From an uncultured Winogradskyella sp. (GTDB lineage: Bacteria; Bacteroidota; Bacteroidia; Flavobacteriales; Flavobacteriaceae): 64,000 nucleotides of DNA. The stretch spans positions 310,001 to 374,000 of the forward strand of contig NZ_CANMCZ010000003.1 in assembly GCF_947496485.1 (NCBI RefSeq), in the 5' to 3' direction. Below, piece by piece: positions 1 to 9,073 of the stretch. The notes below the pieces were generated by a model. It searched no databases and had not been told where the DNA came from. It saw only the letters and a program-made list of their open reading frames with translations. Made by a program: the position numbers and the translations under genes. Numbering within the stretch: position 1 is the stretch's first letter; each line of letters starts with the position of its first letter.

Positions 1-229
1 GTGTTTTTGCTTGACCTCGTAATCCAAGGAGATTAATATTATGACGAGAAAGAATCGCTCGTTCTAACTCTGGAATTACCGTATTTTCATAACCATGAAT
101 CCCTTCAAAAGTTGTGACTTTATTTTTAATATTCTCAATCAGATTATCGCGCAATTCATCTTTTATAGATTTTGACTGATAACCAGCTTTTTTTAATTCG
201 CCTAATGTTTTAATGTTTTCAATATTCAT
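1..229 (-). CDS. MoxR-type AAA ATPase, N-terminal fragment (cut by window edge)
   Basis: A reverse-strand reading frame starts at the ATG at 229 and runs off the window start (76 codons). It begins MNIENIKTLGELKKAGYQSK and ends NLLGLRGQAKT, a Walker A-like loop (GxxGxxKT). This matches the N-terminus of the magnesium-chelatase/MoxR-like AAA ATPases. Only two bases separate its start from the stop of the upstream VWA gene, so the two are co-transcribed and probably translationally coupled. MoxR ATPases commonly pair with VWA proteins in chaperone-like, metal-dependent assembly systems. The substrate cannot be told from here. Confidence 0.75.
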   Translation of the reverse strand, partial: MNIENIKTLGELKKAGYQSKSIKDELRDNLIENIKNKVTTFEGIHGYENTVIPELERAILSRHNINLLGLRGQAKT

Positions 230-231
230 CT

Positions 232-1368
232 TTATCCTTTAATTCTTTTTTTTCTGTTGTTTTCGTAATCTTCAAATATCATTTCGCCCAGCCCTTTTAA
301 TCCTGTATAAAACGCTTTACCTCTATTGGCTTGGGTAAATTCACGTATAAATTGCATCAAATATGGATCCTCGGCAATCATAAACGTCGTAATAGGTATA
401 TGTAAACGTCTTGCCTGTTGGGCCATAGCATAACACTTATTAGTAATAAATGGGTCTAACCCATTACTATTTTTATAATACTGTCCATCTGGCATGCGCA
501 AGCAACTTGGTTTACCATCTGTAATCATAAAAATCTGTTTGTTGGTATTTCGTTTTCTACGCAACATATCCATTGCCAATTGTAATCCTGCAACGGTATT
601 GGTATGATATGGTCCGACTTTTAGATACGGTAAATCTTTAATTTTAATTGGCCATGCATCGTTTCCAAAAACTAAGATTTCTAAAGTATCTTTAGGGTAT
701 CTTGTTGTTATCAATTCCGATAAGGCCATGGCAACTTTCTTTGCAGGAGTAATACGATCTTCACCATACAATATCATACTATGGCTAATATCAATCATCA
801 ATACCGTACTCATTTGGCTTTTATGAAGTGTTTCCTCAACAACTAAATCATCTTCGGTTAAATTAAAATCACCAATTCCATGATTTATTTGAGCATTTCT
901 AATGCTTTCAGTAATAGAAACCTTGTCTAAAGCATCACCAAATTGATAGGCTCTAAAATCACCTGTATGTTCATCACCTAAACCGACACCTTTACTCTTA
1001 TGATTACCAGAACCACTTCGCTTTATTTTTCCAAAGATATGGTCTAAAGCTTGTTGGCGAATCGCACGCTCTGTTTTAGCGGTAATCGTTGTTTTACCTT
1101 TGCCATCACCATTTCCTGTGGGATCAATTTCTTCTCTTATATAGCCTTTGTTTTTTAAATCTTCGATAAAATCATCAATGGTATACTCTGGTGTGGTTAA
1201 TTTATACTCCTTATCGAGTTCTCTTAACCAATCGATGGCCTCATCAAAATCACCAGACGTATATGTTATAAGCTCTTTAAAAATTTCAAAGAGCTTTTCG
1301 AAAGGAGATTGATTTGGTGCTTCGTAGGTTTTAAAAACGAAACCTTTACGTAATTTGTTTTTTATCAT
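232..1368 (-). CDS. VWA domain protein, partner of a MoxR-type ATPase
   Basis: A 378-residue protein without signal peptide or membrane segment, so probably cytoplasmic. Residues 1-180 are charged and unassigned. Residues 187-360 form a von Willebrand factor A domain with an intact metal-ion-dependent adhesion site: DISHS at 193-197, a threonine in HTNT near 256-258, and TDG near 283-285. VWA proteins encoded next to MoxR ATPases act as metal-dependent adaptors. Here the ATPase gene follows after only two bases. The domain call is seen directly; the adaptor role is inferred from gene pairing. Confidence 0.85.
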   Translation of the reverse strand: MIKNKLRKGFVFKTYEAPNQSPFEKLFEIFKELITYTSGDFDEAIDWLRELDKEYKLTTPEYTIDDFIEDLKNKGYIREEIDPTGNGDGKGKTTITAKTERAIRQQALDHIFGKIKRSGSGNHKSKGVGLGDEHTGDFRAYQFGDALDKVSITESIRNAQINHGIGDFNLTEDDLVVEETLHKSQMSTVLMIDISHSMILYGEDRITPAKKVAMALSELITTRYPKDTLEILVFGNDAWPIKIKDLPYLKVGPYHTNTVAGLQLAMDMLRRKRNTNKQIFMITDGKPSCLRMPDGQYYKNSNGLDPFITNKCYAMAQQARRLHIPITTFMIAEDPYLMQFIREFTQANRGKAFYTGLKGLGEMIFEDYENNRKKRIKG

Positions 1369-1523
1369 AGCAAGATAAATTTACTGCTTTTTTTGTTTAA
1401 ACAGCCTAATGATTTGTTAAAGCATCTTCTAAGTTCTTTTAATAATCGATTGAGTTAAAAAAAACAAAATATTTGCTTTAATTTCAATTTTGTAACTTAG
1501 AAAAATAACTAACAAAAATTAAA

Positions 1524-1823
1524 ATGAAAAATTTACTTATTACAGCTCTATTATTTTTATTCACAATGACATTTTCTTGCAAGGAGACTGCAAGTGACAA
1601 ACTTGAAGAAACTATGGAAGAGCATTCAGAAAATCTAGAAAATAGATCGGAAAACATTGAAGATGCTACAGAATATGTTGAAGATGGTTTTGACGACTTG
1701 GAAGATGCTATTGAAAATTTCAAAAAAGCTTTAGAAGGTGTTGAAAATTCTAAAGACAGGCAAGAAATAAGAAAAAGAATCAATAAAATAATTGACGATC
1801 TAGATTTGAAACAACAGGATTAA
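1524..1823 (+). CDS. Small acidic coiled-coil lipoprotein
   Basis: A 99-residue protein with a lipoprotein signal: hydrophobic stretch LLITALLFLFTMTF followed by SCKE, with the lipidated cysteine near residue 19. The mature part is very acidic and helical, with heptad-like repeats of EENLENRSENIEDATE character, so a coiled coil is likely. Similar short lipoproteins are common and uncharacterised in flavobacteria. An opposite-strand frame across the same bases is a composition shadow. A stem-loop about 80 bp downstream probably ends its transcript. Function unknown. Confidence 0.7.
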   Translation: MKNLLITALLFLFTMTFSCKETASDKLEETMEEHSENLENRSENIEDATEYVEDGFDDLEDAIENFKKALEGVENSKDRQEIRKRINKIIDDLDLKQQD

Positions 1824-1900
1824 ACCAAGCTAGAATTAATCTATTTACAATCAATTTAAACTACAAAATAACTTATAGTTTCAATTAAAATAAAAAGTTA

Positions 1901-1940
1901 GCGTAAGGATTTAAGTATATTTTAGATTCTTGCGTTTTTA
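1901..1940 (+). terminator. Probable intrinsic terminator
   Basis: Arms 1901-1913 (GCGTAAGGATTTA) and 1923-1935 (TAGATTCTTGCGT) pair over 13 positions as RNA if four G-U pairs are allowed. A T-run follows immediately. It lies between the small lipoprotein gene and the next gene start at 1968. Confidence 0.5.
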
Positions 1941-1967
1941 TTAACTTTACTTCAAACAATTACTGAA

Positions 1968-2561
1968 ATGTCTGAAGAAATTGAAGAGCAAATCGAAAAA
2001 CCTAAAAAAGGAATTAAATGGACTACAGACAAAATAATGAGCTCCTCAGCTTTGTTTATTAGTGTCATTTCTCTTATTGCATTATTGTATCAATCGTATT
2101 TGGCAAGAGAGGAAAACAAATTAATTCAAGTACAACAAAGTGCTTCAGTATTACCATATTTAAGTCAATGGTTCAGTTATAAATCAGGAAGTTTTAAAAT
2201 CATTATTGGCAATAAAGGAGTTGGGCCTGCATTTATAAAAAAAGTTGAGATGACCTTCATTAATCAAAAAAATGACACGTTATCTTTTAATAATAGTGAT
2301 CATCTATTCAGAACAATTTTTAATAATACAATAGGGTTGGACTCTATCAGCTATTCCACAAGTACGTTTACTGAAGGTCTTGTACTTCCTGCAAATGAAG
2401 TACAAGAAATAATAGCCTTAAAAGATAGGAATGCCATTGAAACATTCCGAAATACAATTGTTCAAACTGATTTATCTTACAGAATAACCTATGCAGATGT
2501 GTATGGTACAGAATGGGTTATATCTGGAGAAGAAGAAATTCCCTTAAAGCTTGAAAAATAA
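1968..2561 (+). CDS. Single-pass membrane protein, unknown function
   Basis: A 197-residue protein. A charged N-terminus (residues 1-25) is followed by one membrane segment (about 27-45, SSALFISVISLIALLYQSYL) and then a roughly 150-residue domain that looks beta-rich. The domain contains IIIGNKGVGPAFIKKVEMTF, a pattern seen in many uncharacterised one-pass proteins with an extracytoplasmic beta domain. No catalytic motif is visible. It stands alone: a terminator precedes it and the next gene begins about 80 bp downstream with its own signal peptide. I do not recognise a specific family. Confidence 0.7.
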   Translation: MSEEIEEQIEKPKKGIKWTTDKIMSSSALFISVISLIALLYQSYLAREENKLIQVQQSASVLPYLSQWFSYKSGSFKIIIGNKGVGPAFIKKVEMTFINQKNDTLSFNNSDHLFRTIFNNTIGLDSISYSTSTFTEGLVLPANEVQEIIALKDRNAIETFRNTIVQTDLSYRITYADVYGTEWVISGEEEIPLKLEK

Positions 2562-2642
2562 AATCTTACATTAACATCTCTTTTTCAATTCTGTAATTTC
2601 TTTTCCTTAATTTTAAGCATTAATTAACCAACTTTTTAAAAG

Positions 2643-5600
2643 ATGAAACGTTTTTTCTCAATAGTTATGCTATTCTGTATAACTATGCTTTCCGCTCAAG
2701 AATTTTCAATGGATATGGTCAAAAATATGACACCTCGTAATATTGGTCCTGGTGGCATGTCTGGTCGTGTAACTGCTATTGATGTTGTAACCAATAATCC
2801 GGATGTGATGTATGTTGGTACGGCTTCTGGTGGGTTATGGAAATCTAATTCTGGAGGTATTACTTGGGAACCTATTTTCGATAAAGAACTGACAGCTTCC
2901 ATTGGAGCTGTAGAAATTCAGCAATCTAATCCAAGCGTTATTTGGGTTGGAACTGGTGAAGGAAATCCAAGAAACTCCCTAAATGGTGGCTATGGAGTCT
3001 ATAAATCCCTTGATGGTGGAAAAAACTGGATGGCAATGGGTCTTGAGAAAACACGTCATATTCACAGAATCATTGTCGACCCAACAAATCCAGATGTAGT
3101 ATATGTTGGTGCTATTGGTTCACCTTGGGGAGAACATCCTGAACGTGGTGTTTTTAAAACCACTGATGGTGGAAAAACATGGGACAACATCTTATTCGCA
3201 AATAATAAAACTGGCGTAGCAGATTTAATAATGGATCCTACAAATCCAAATAAATTGATTGCTGCCATGTGGGAACACAAACGTGATCCTTGGTTCTTTA
3301 ATTCTGGAGGAGAAGGTTCTGGGTTACATATTACTCATGATGGTGGAAAAACATGGAAAAAAATCACAGAAGACGATGGATTTCCTAAAGGAAATCTTGG
3401 TCGTATTGGAGTTGCCATTGCCCCAAATAAGCCAAATATTATTTATGCTTTAGTTGAAGCTAAAAAGAATGCTTTATATAAAAGTGAAGATGGAGGTTTT
3501 AAGTGGAAAATGGTTAATGACAAAAGTGATATTGGTAATCGTCCGTTTTATTATTCTGAAATCTATGTAGACCCACAAAATGAAAATCGTGTGTATTCTG
3601 TGTTTACGTATGTAAACGTATCCGAAGATGGAGGAAAAAACTTTACGCAGTTGATGCCAGCTTATGGAGTTAGTAATGGTGTGCATCCAGATCATCATGC
3701 ATGGTGGATTCATCCAGAGAACGGTAATTTTATGATTGATGGTAACGATGGTGGTATGAATATCACGAAAGATGGTGGAAAATCTTGGCGTTTTATTGGA
3801 AACTTACCTGTAGCGCAATTCTATCATATTAATGTAGATAATGAATATCCATATAACGTTTATGGTGGAATGCAAGATAATGGGTCTTGGAGAGGTCCAG
3901 CTTACGTTTGGCGCGCTCAAGGCATTAGAAATAGCTATTGGCAAGAAATTAGCTTTGGAGACGGTTTTGATGTTGTTCCAGATAGAGATGATTCACGTTA
4001 TGGATGGTCCATGAGTCAACAAGGATTTGTAAGCCGTTACGATTGGCAAACAGGAAACAACTATGGTGTTAGACCAACACATCCAGATCCTGATGTGCGC
4101 TTACGTTTTAATTGGAATTCTGCAATCAATATAGATCCATTTAATAATAGTACACTTTACTTTGGGAGTCAGTTTGTACATAAATCCACAGATAAAGGTG
4201 AAACATGGTCTGTTATCTCACCAGATTTAACTACAAATGATCCTGAAAAACAAAAACAATCTGAGAGTGGTGGATTAAGTATGGATGCAACTGGTGCAGA
4301 AAATCATACTACTATTTTAGTAATTGAGCCTTCACCTATTGAAAAAGACATGCTTTGGGTTGGGACTGATGATGGTCGCATACATTATACACAAGACGGA
4401 GGAAAAACTTGGAATGATGTTTCAAAAATTAAAAGTTTACCTGAAGGAAGCTGGATAGCACAAATAAAAGCGTCTAATAAAAATAAAGGTGAAGCACTAT
4501 TAATTGCGAACGATTACAGACGATTTAATTACAATCCATACGCCTACAGAACCAAAAACTATGGAAAAACTTGGGAACGCATTGTAGACGAGAGTGATGT
4601 ACAAAGTTACACACTTGCTATTGTTGAAGATATAGCAGAACCTAATTTGATGTTCTTAGGAACTGATGATGGTTTATATGTATCAATAAATGCTGGAGAG
4701 AAATGGACCAAGTGGACTGAAGGCTTTCCAACAACATCTGTAAAAGATTTAGTGATTCAACCACGTGAACACGATTTAGTGATTGGAACATTTGGACGTG
4801 CGGCTTGGGTTTTAGATGATATTAGACCTTTAAGAGAAATGGCTAAAAACAAATCAGTAATCACTTCTAATATTAAGCTTTTCAATCCACCAACAGCTTA
4901 TCAAGCTGCATACCAGCAACCCACTGGTAGTCGTTTTGGAGGCGATGCACTTTATCATGGAGAAAATCGTGGTGGAGGTGCTCGTTTTACTTATTTGTTC
5001 AATAAAAAAGAAACCAAGAAATCTGATGTAAAGTCAGATTCAAAAAAAGGCGATAAAAATGTAAGTGATAAGAAAGTTGACCCAGAAAATAAAGTAAAAT
5101 GGGATTCACTAACATTAAAATTATACGATGGTGATAGATTAATTAGAACTTTAAAAACTAAAGCACCAAAAGAAAATGGTATTCATAGATGGACTTGGTA
5201 TATGGATGAGGCTGGTGTTAGTAGACCATCGAGAACTATCAGAAAACAAACCAGAGAACCTGGAGGAGTTTCTGTAAAACCAGGTACTTACAAAGCTATA
5301 ATTCATTATGGAGACCAAATGTCTGAAACGTCAGTAAAAGTAGAATCAGATCCAAGATTAGAAGTGTCAATGAAAAATATTGATGAAGTTTATACTACAG
5401 CTAAGCAATTAGAACGAATGCAAAAAACTACTGCAGATGCCATAAAACAACTTGTTGAAAGTAAAGGCATAGCAGAGAAGTACAAAAAAGAATTATCTAA
5501 ACTAGATAAAGACGTCTATAAAGAGCAAATTGAAGCTTCAAAAACTATAGTAAAAGCTATAGACAGTCTAATTGATAAGTATTTAGGTAAAGTCGATAAA

Positions 5601-5855
5601 CGTCAAGGTATTACCAGAAATCCAGAAGTAACACCTTTACAAAGACTAAGAACAGCACAAGGTTATGTATATAACAGTCAAACTGGCTTAACCTCAACAG
5701 AAACGACTTTAATAAAGCACGCTAAAAATGCTATAGGTGAACTCTTAGGAGAAACAAATAGCTTTTTTAATAAAGAATGGGAAGACTATCAAACTAGTAT
5801 GAAACAGATTCAAATGGATCCGTTTAAGGAAATTAAAACGTTTAGTATAGATTAA
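2643..5855 (+). CDS. Secreted Asp-box (BNR/VPS10-like) beta-propeller protein
   Basis: A 1070-residue exported protein with a signal peptide (MKRFFSIVMLFCITMLSAQ). Residues 30-740 carry at least ten Asp-box type repeats (SxDGGKTW variants such as KSLDGGKNW, KTTDGGKTW, THDGGKTW, TQDGGKTW and degenerate KNYGKTW). These are typical of sortilin/VPS10-like and BNR glycosidase-like propellers. A Lys/Asp-rich linker near 780-815 leads to a beta module (to about 900) and a helical C-terminus. Database relatives are usually annotated 'WD40/YVTN/BNR-like repeat' or 'glycosyl hydrolase', but no glycosidase active site is evident. No clear type IX secretion C-terminal domain is seen. It ends at a strong bidirectional terminator. 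Confidence 0.8.
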   Translation: MKRFFSIVMLFCITMLSAQEFSMDMVKNMTPRNIGPGGMSGRVTAIDVVTNNPDVMYVGTASGGLWKSNSGGITWEPIFDKELTASIGAVEIQQSNPSVIWVGTGEGNPRNSLNGGYGVYKSLDGGKNWMAMGLEKTRHIHRIIVDPTNPDVVYVGAIGSPWGEHPERGVFKTTDGGKTWDNILFANNKTGVADLIMDPTNPNKLIAAMWEHKRDPWFFNSGGEGSGLHITHDGGKTWKKITEDDGFPKGNLGRIGVAIAPNKPNIIYALVEAKKNALYKSEDGGFKWKMVNDKSDIGNRPFYYSEIYVDPQNENRVYSVFTYVNVSEDGGKNFTQLMPAYGVSNGVHPDHHAWWIHPENGNFMIDGNDGGMNITKDGGKSWRFIGNLPVAQFYHINVDNEYPYNVYGGMQDNGSWRGPAYVWRAQGIRNSYWQEISFGDGFDVVPDRDDSRYGWSMSQQGFVSRYDWQTGNNYGVRPTHPDPDVRLRFNWNSAINIDPFNNSTLYFGSQFVHKSTDKGETWSVISPDLTTNDPEKQKQSESGGLSMDATGAENHTTILVIEPSPIEKDMLWVGTDDGRIHYTQDGGKTWNDVSKIKSLPEGSWIAQIKASNKNKGEALLIANDYRRFNYNPYAYRTKNYGKTWERIVDESDVQSYTLAIVEDIAEPNLMFLGTDDGLYVSINAGEKWTKWTEGFPTTSVKDLVIQPREHDLVIGTFGRAAWVLDDIRPLREMAKNKSVITSNIKLFNPPTAYQAAYQQPTGSRFGGDALYHGENRGGGARFTYLFNKKETKKSDVKSDSKKGDKNVSDKKVDPENKVKWDSLTLKLYDGDRLIRTLKTKAPKENGIHRWTWYMDEAGVSRPSRTIRKQTREPGGVSVKPGTYKAIIHYGDQMSETSVKVESDPRLEVSMKNIDEVYTTAKQLERMQKTTADAIKQLVESKGIAEKYKKELSKLDKDVYKEQIEASKTIVKAIDSLIDKYLGKVDKRQGITRNPEVTPLQRLRTAQGYVYNSQTGLTSTETTLIKHAKNAIGELLGETNSFFNKEWEDYQTSMKQIQMDPFKEIKTFSID

Positions 5856-5863
5856 GGAATTTT

Positions 5864-5908
5864 AATAAACAAAAAACGCTCTAGATACTAGAGCGTTTTT
5901 TGTTTATT
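5864..5908. terminator. Strong bidirectional terminator between convergent genes
   Basis: A perfect 21-bp inverted repeat (arms 5864-5884 and 5888-5908, loop ATA) with an A-run on the left and a T-run on the right. It works for both the forward propeller gene and the reverse regulator gene. The TAA stop codon of the regulator (5904-5906) lies inside the right arm. Confidence 0.92.
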
Positions 5909-6581
5909 CTACCCACTTAAGGCCATTAGTGTCTTCAACCTTTATGCGTTTTCCCGATGTGGAAATAAAACCTTCTTTTTTAAACTGAGAGAGAATTCTG
6001 ATTGCTGACTCCGTAGCAGTGCCAACCATATTGGCATAATCTTCACGAGAAAGGACTATGCTTAAAAAACCGTTAGAATCAACACCAAAGTCATTATGGA
6101 TGTATAAAAGTATTTCGGCCATTCTGCGTTTTACAGATTTCTGAGCCATATTTACTAAGGATTCATCAGACACTTTTAAATCCTCTGCCATTTTCTTTAA
6201 AACATCCATAGTGAATTTTGGATTTTTTTGTAAATCATTCATTATTTCACTTTTGGGAATAAAGCACATTTCCATATCGTTTAAAGCCACAGCACTAAGA
6301 TTTGTCTTTTGTTCAGTAACTAAAGAGCGTTTACCAAGTAAGCCTCCTTTTACAACCAGTTTTACAACTTGGTCTTTTCCGTTTTCGCTCAATTTGGTGA
6401 GTTTACAAACACCGTCTTTGACACAATATACTCCATTTAGGGTATCACCTTCCTCAAAAATAACTTGCCCCTTTCTATAGACTTTGCCTGTTTTACACGC
6501 TGAAACACGCATAAGCTCTTCTTTTGTCAAAGATTTCAATGAATTGAACTCTTTGATAATACACTGTTCACATTTACTCAT
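5904..6581 (-). CDS. Crp/Fnr family regulator, likely oxygen-responsive (Fnr-like)
   Basis: A 225-residue protein with an N-terminal cyclic-nucleotide-binding-like fold (about 25-125) and a C-terminal winged helix (about 145-215). N-terminal cysteines C4, C7 and C29 plus C106 recall the four cluster ligands of E. coli FNR, although the spacing differs, so a [4Fe-4S] sensor is plausible but unproven. The recognition helix keeps E191 and R195, the ExxxR pair that reads the GA of TGA/TCA half-sites in this family. It is divergent from ccoI, and a palindrome with ATGA/TCAT arms lies between them. Two more copies sit upstream of the cbb3 operon and hemN. Autoregulation is likely because that palindrome overlaps its own promoter. 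Confidence 0.88.
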   Translation of the reverse strand: MSKCEQCIIKEFNSLKSLTKEELMRVSACKTGKVYRKGQVIFEEGDTLNGVYCVKDGVCKLTKLSENGKDQVVKLVVKGGLLGKRSLVTEQKTNLSAVALNDMEMCFIPKSEIMNDLQKNPKFTMDVLKKMAEDLKVSDESLVNMAQKSVKRRMAEILLYIHNDFGVDSNGFLSIVLSREDYANMVGTATESAIRILSQFKKEGFISTSGKRIKVEDTNGLKWVE

Positions 6582-6603
6582 ACCTGATATTTTTGAACTA
6601 GCT

Positions 6604-6611
6604 CAAATATA
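6604..6611 (-). promoter_or_regulatory. Candidate -7 box of the Fnr-like regulator gene
   Basis: The reverse strand reads TATATTTG, a full match to the Bacteroidota -7 consensus TAnnTTTG, 22 bp before the regulator's ATG. The Fnr-type palindrome at 6620-6633 is centred only 19 bp upstream of this box, where it would block sigma-factor contacts. That suggests repression. Confidence 0.55.
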
Positions 6612-6617
6612 CTAATT

Positions 6618-6663
6618 ACATGACAAATATCATATTTTAAATATTAAGGATATATCACCTTTG
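6618..6663 (+). promoter_or_regulatory. Fnr-type operator plus -7 box for ccoI
   Basis: Operator core ATGACAAATATCAT at 6620-6633, preceded by AC and followed by ATTTTA. The candidate -7 box CACCTTTG (6656-6663) matches TAnnTTTG at all fixed positions but the first. Operator centre to box centre is 33 bp, as at the cco and hemN promoters. This corresponds to about -41 from the expected transcription start, the class II activation position for Crp/Fnr proteins. Confidence 0.7.
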
Positions 6664-6689
6664 TTACAGGTATGAATGAGCAAATAAAA

Positions 6690-9065
6690 ATGGAAAACAA
6701 CACTTGTTTTCATTGTGGTGATAATTGTGGCAATAACACAATTACATTTCAAGAAAAGTCTTTTTGTTGTAACGGATGTAAAACTGTTTTCGAAATATTT
6801 AACGAAAATGATTTAACATGTTACTATGATTTACAAAACTCTCCTGGTGCAATTCCAAAAGAAATCGAAGGGAAATATGATTTTCTAACTCAAGAGAATA
6901 TCATTGAAAAATTAACAGAATTTAGAAGCGATACTTTAGAGATTGTAACACTTTACATTCCACATATTCACTGTAGCTCGTGTATTTGGATCTTAGAGAA
7001 CTTAAACAAGTTAAATTCAAATATTTCTGATTCTCAAGTTAACTTTGGAAAGAAAACAGTTAGAGTTACTTATAATTCTACTGAAACTGATTTAAAGTCT
7101 GTTGTTTTATTGTTGAGTTCCATTGGTTATGAGCCGTATATAAGCTTAGACGATTTTAAATCAGGGAAAAAGCATATCAATCGTACCTTAATTTACAAAC
7201 TCGGTATTGCAGGATTTGGGTTTGGAAATATTATGTTTCTGTCCTTTCCTGAGTATTTTGAAATTAATGAGTTTTGGTTAGAGCAATACAAACATATGTT
7301 CCGGTGGTTGATGTTTGCGCTTTCTATTCCTGTTGTTTTTTATTCCGCTCAAGACTATTTTATTTCGGCATTTAAAGGTTTAAAAGCCAAACTCTTAAAT
7401 ATTGATATTCCTATAGCATTAGGAATATCTGTATTATTTGTAAGAAGTACTATTGAAATTGCTTTTGATATAGGCTCAGGTTTTTTTGATAGTCTCGCAG
7501 GTTTAGTATTCTTTCTTTTAGTTGGAAAGTTTTTTCAACAAAAGACCTACGACTTTTTATCATTTGAGCGCGACTATAAATCATACTTTCCTATCGCCAT
7601 AACTAAAATAAATAAGGAAGGATATGAAGAAACTATTCAGGTTTACGATATTGAAAAAGGAGATCGTATTTTAATCCGAAATGAAGAATTAATTCCTGTT
7701 GATGGTATTTTAATCAATGGAAAAGCTAAAATCGATTATAGTTTTGTTACTGGCGAATCTCAAACCTTATCAAAACATTCTGGAGATAAATTGTTTGCAG
7801 GAGGCAAGCAAACTACAGGAGTTATAGAACTAGAGGCTATTAAATCTGTTGAGCAAAGTTACCTTACTCAACTATGGAGTAATGACGTTTTTAGTAAAAA
7901 TAAAGAAGATGGCTTTACCGACATAACCAATACGATAAGTAAACATTTTACAATTACAATTTTGAGTATTGCTATTATCGCTACCGCATTTTGGTTATTT
8001 ACAGATCCCAGTAAAGCTATGAATGTGTTTACGGCAGTTCTCATAATTGCTTGCCCTTGTGCTATTGCCTTATCCGCACCATTTACTTTTGGCAACTTAT
8101 TACGAATTTTCGGAAAGCTTAAATTTTACATCAAGAATGCCAGCGTTATAGAACAATTAGCTCAAATCAACACCGTAATTTTTGACAAAACAGGAACTAT
8201 TACATCTAACAAAAGTAGTAATGCTGAATACGATGGTGAACAACTTTCAGATACTGAGAATTTAGTACTTAAAAATTCGCTACGTGGTTCTAATCATCCA
8301 TTAAGCAGAACCTTATATTATATTCTTGATGAGTACAACATTATAACATTAGAAAACTTTGAAGAGCACATTGGTCAAGGAATCGAAGCTAGACACGATG
8401 ATATAAATCTAAAAATTGGATCTGCTAACTTTGTTGGTAATGCCGCAGAAAATGCAGTTTTAAACACCACTGTTCATGTAAGTAGTAATGATGTTTATAA
8501 AGGAAAATTTACTTTCTATAATAGCTACAGAAAAGGTGTTTCAAAACTATTCAACAAATTAAAAAAACATTTTGATTTAGTTATTCTATCTGGTGATAAT
8601 GAAGGTGAACGCGAAAACTTAAAAAAGCTACTACCAGCAAAAACCAAGTTAATTTTCAATCAAAAACCTGAAGACAAATTAGAGTATATTAAATTTCACC
8701 AGTCCGAAGGGGCAAAAGTATTAATGGTTGGTGATGGCTTAAATGATGCAGGAGCATTAGCACAAAGTAACGTTGGTATTGCAATTTCTGAAGATGTAAA
8801 TGTCTTTTCACCAGCATGTGATGCTATTTTAGATGCTTCAAAATTTCATCAATTATACAGTTACATTATAGCTTCCAAATCAGCTATAAAAATTATTAAA
8901 TGGAGCTTTTTACTCTCCTTTTTCTATAATATCATCGGTTTATATTTTGCTATAACAGGTCAGTTAGCACCTGTCGTTGCGGCTATATTAATGCCTTTAA
9001 GTTCTATTAGCATAGTTGTGTTTACAACAATATGCACCAATATTTTAGGAAGAAAATTAAAATAA
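6690..9065 (+). CDS. ccoI: Copper-translocating P-type ATPase for cbb3 oxidase (CcoI/FixI)
   Basis: A P1B-type ATPase that delivers copper for cbb3 oxidase assembly. The frame is open from an ATG at 6672, but I prefer the ATG at 6690 (starting MENNTCFHCGD, 791 residues). The mapped -7 box ends at 6663, and starts in this regulon sit about 17-26 bp after the box. Numbering below is from 6672. It has an N-terminal Cys-rich metal-binding region (CFHCGDNC, CCNGC, residues 12-36), an HMA domain with CSSC (101-104), the actuator TGES (360-363), the membrane CPC copper site (461-463), the phosphorylation motif DKTGT (505-509) and the GDGLND hinge. All catalytic motifs are intact. It lies between its Fnr-type operator and ccoS. 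Confidence 0.93.
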   Translation: MENNTCFHCGDNCGNNTITFQEKSFCCNGCKTVFEIFNENDLTCYYDLQNSPGAIPKEIEGKYDFLTQENIIEKLTEFRSDTLEIVTLYIPHIHCSSCIWILENLNKLNSNISDSQVNFGKKTVRVTYNSTETDLKSVVLLLSSIGYEPYISLDDFKSGKKHINRTLIYKLGIAGFGFGNIMFLSFPEYFEINEFWLEQYKHMFRWLMFALSIPVVFYSAQDYFISAFKGLKAKLLNIDIPIALGISVLFVRSTIEIAFDIGSGFFDSLAGLVFFLLVGKFFQQKTYDFLSFERDYKSYFPIAITKINKEGYEETIQVYDIEKGDRILIRNEELIPVDGILINGKAKIDYSFVTGESQTLSKHSGDKLFAGGKQTTGVIELEAIKSVEQSYLTQLWSNDVFSKNKEDGFTDITNTISKHFTITILSIAIIATAFWLFTDPSKAMNVFTAVLIIACPCAIALSAPFTFGNLLRIFGKLKFYIKNASVIEQLAQINTVIFDKTGTITSNKSSNAEYDGEQLSDTENLVLKNSLRGSNHPLSRTLYYILDEYNIITLENFEEHIGQGIEARHDDINLKIGSANFVGNAAENAVLNTTVHVSSNDVYKGKFTFYNSYRKGVSKLFNKLKKHFDLVILSGDNEGERENLKKLLPAKTKLIFNQKPEDKLEYIKFHQSEGAKVLMVGDGLNDAGALAQSNVGIAISEDVNVFSPACDAILDASKFHQLYSYIIASKSAIKIIKWSFLLSFFYNIIGLYFAITGQLAPVVAAILMPLSSISIVVFTTICTNILGRKLK

Positions 9066-9073
9066 ATATTTCA

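Noticed and set aside
1484..1783. 99-codon reverse frame opposite the small lipoprotein
   Set aside because: Ser/Phe-rich mirror of an acidic helical protein; no start-site support.
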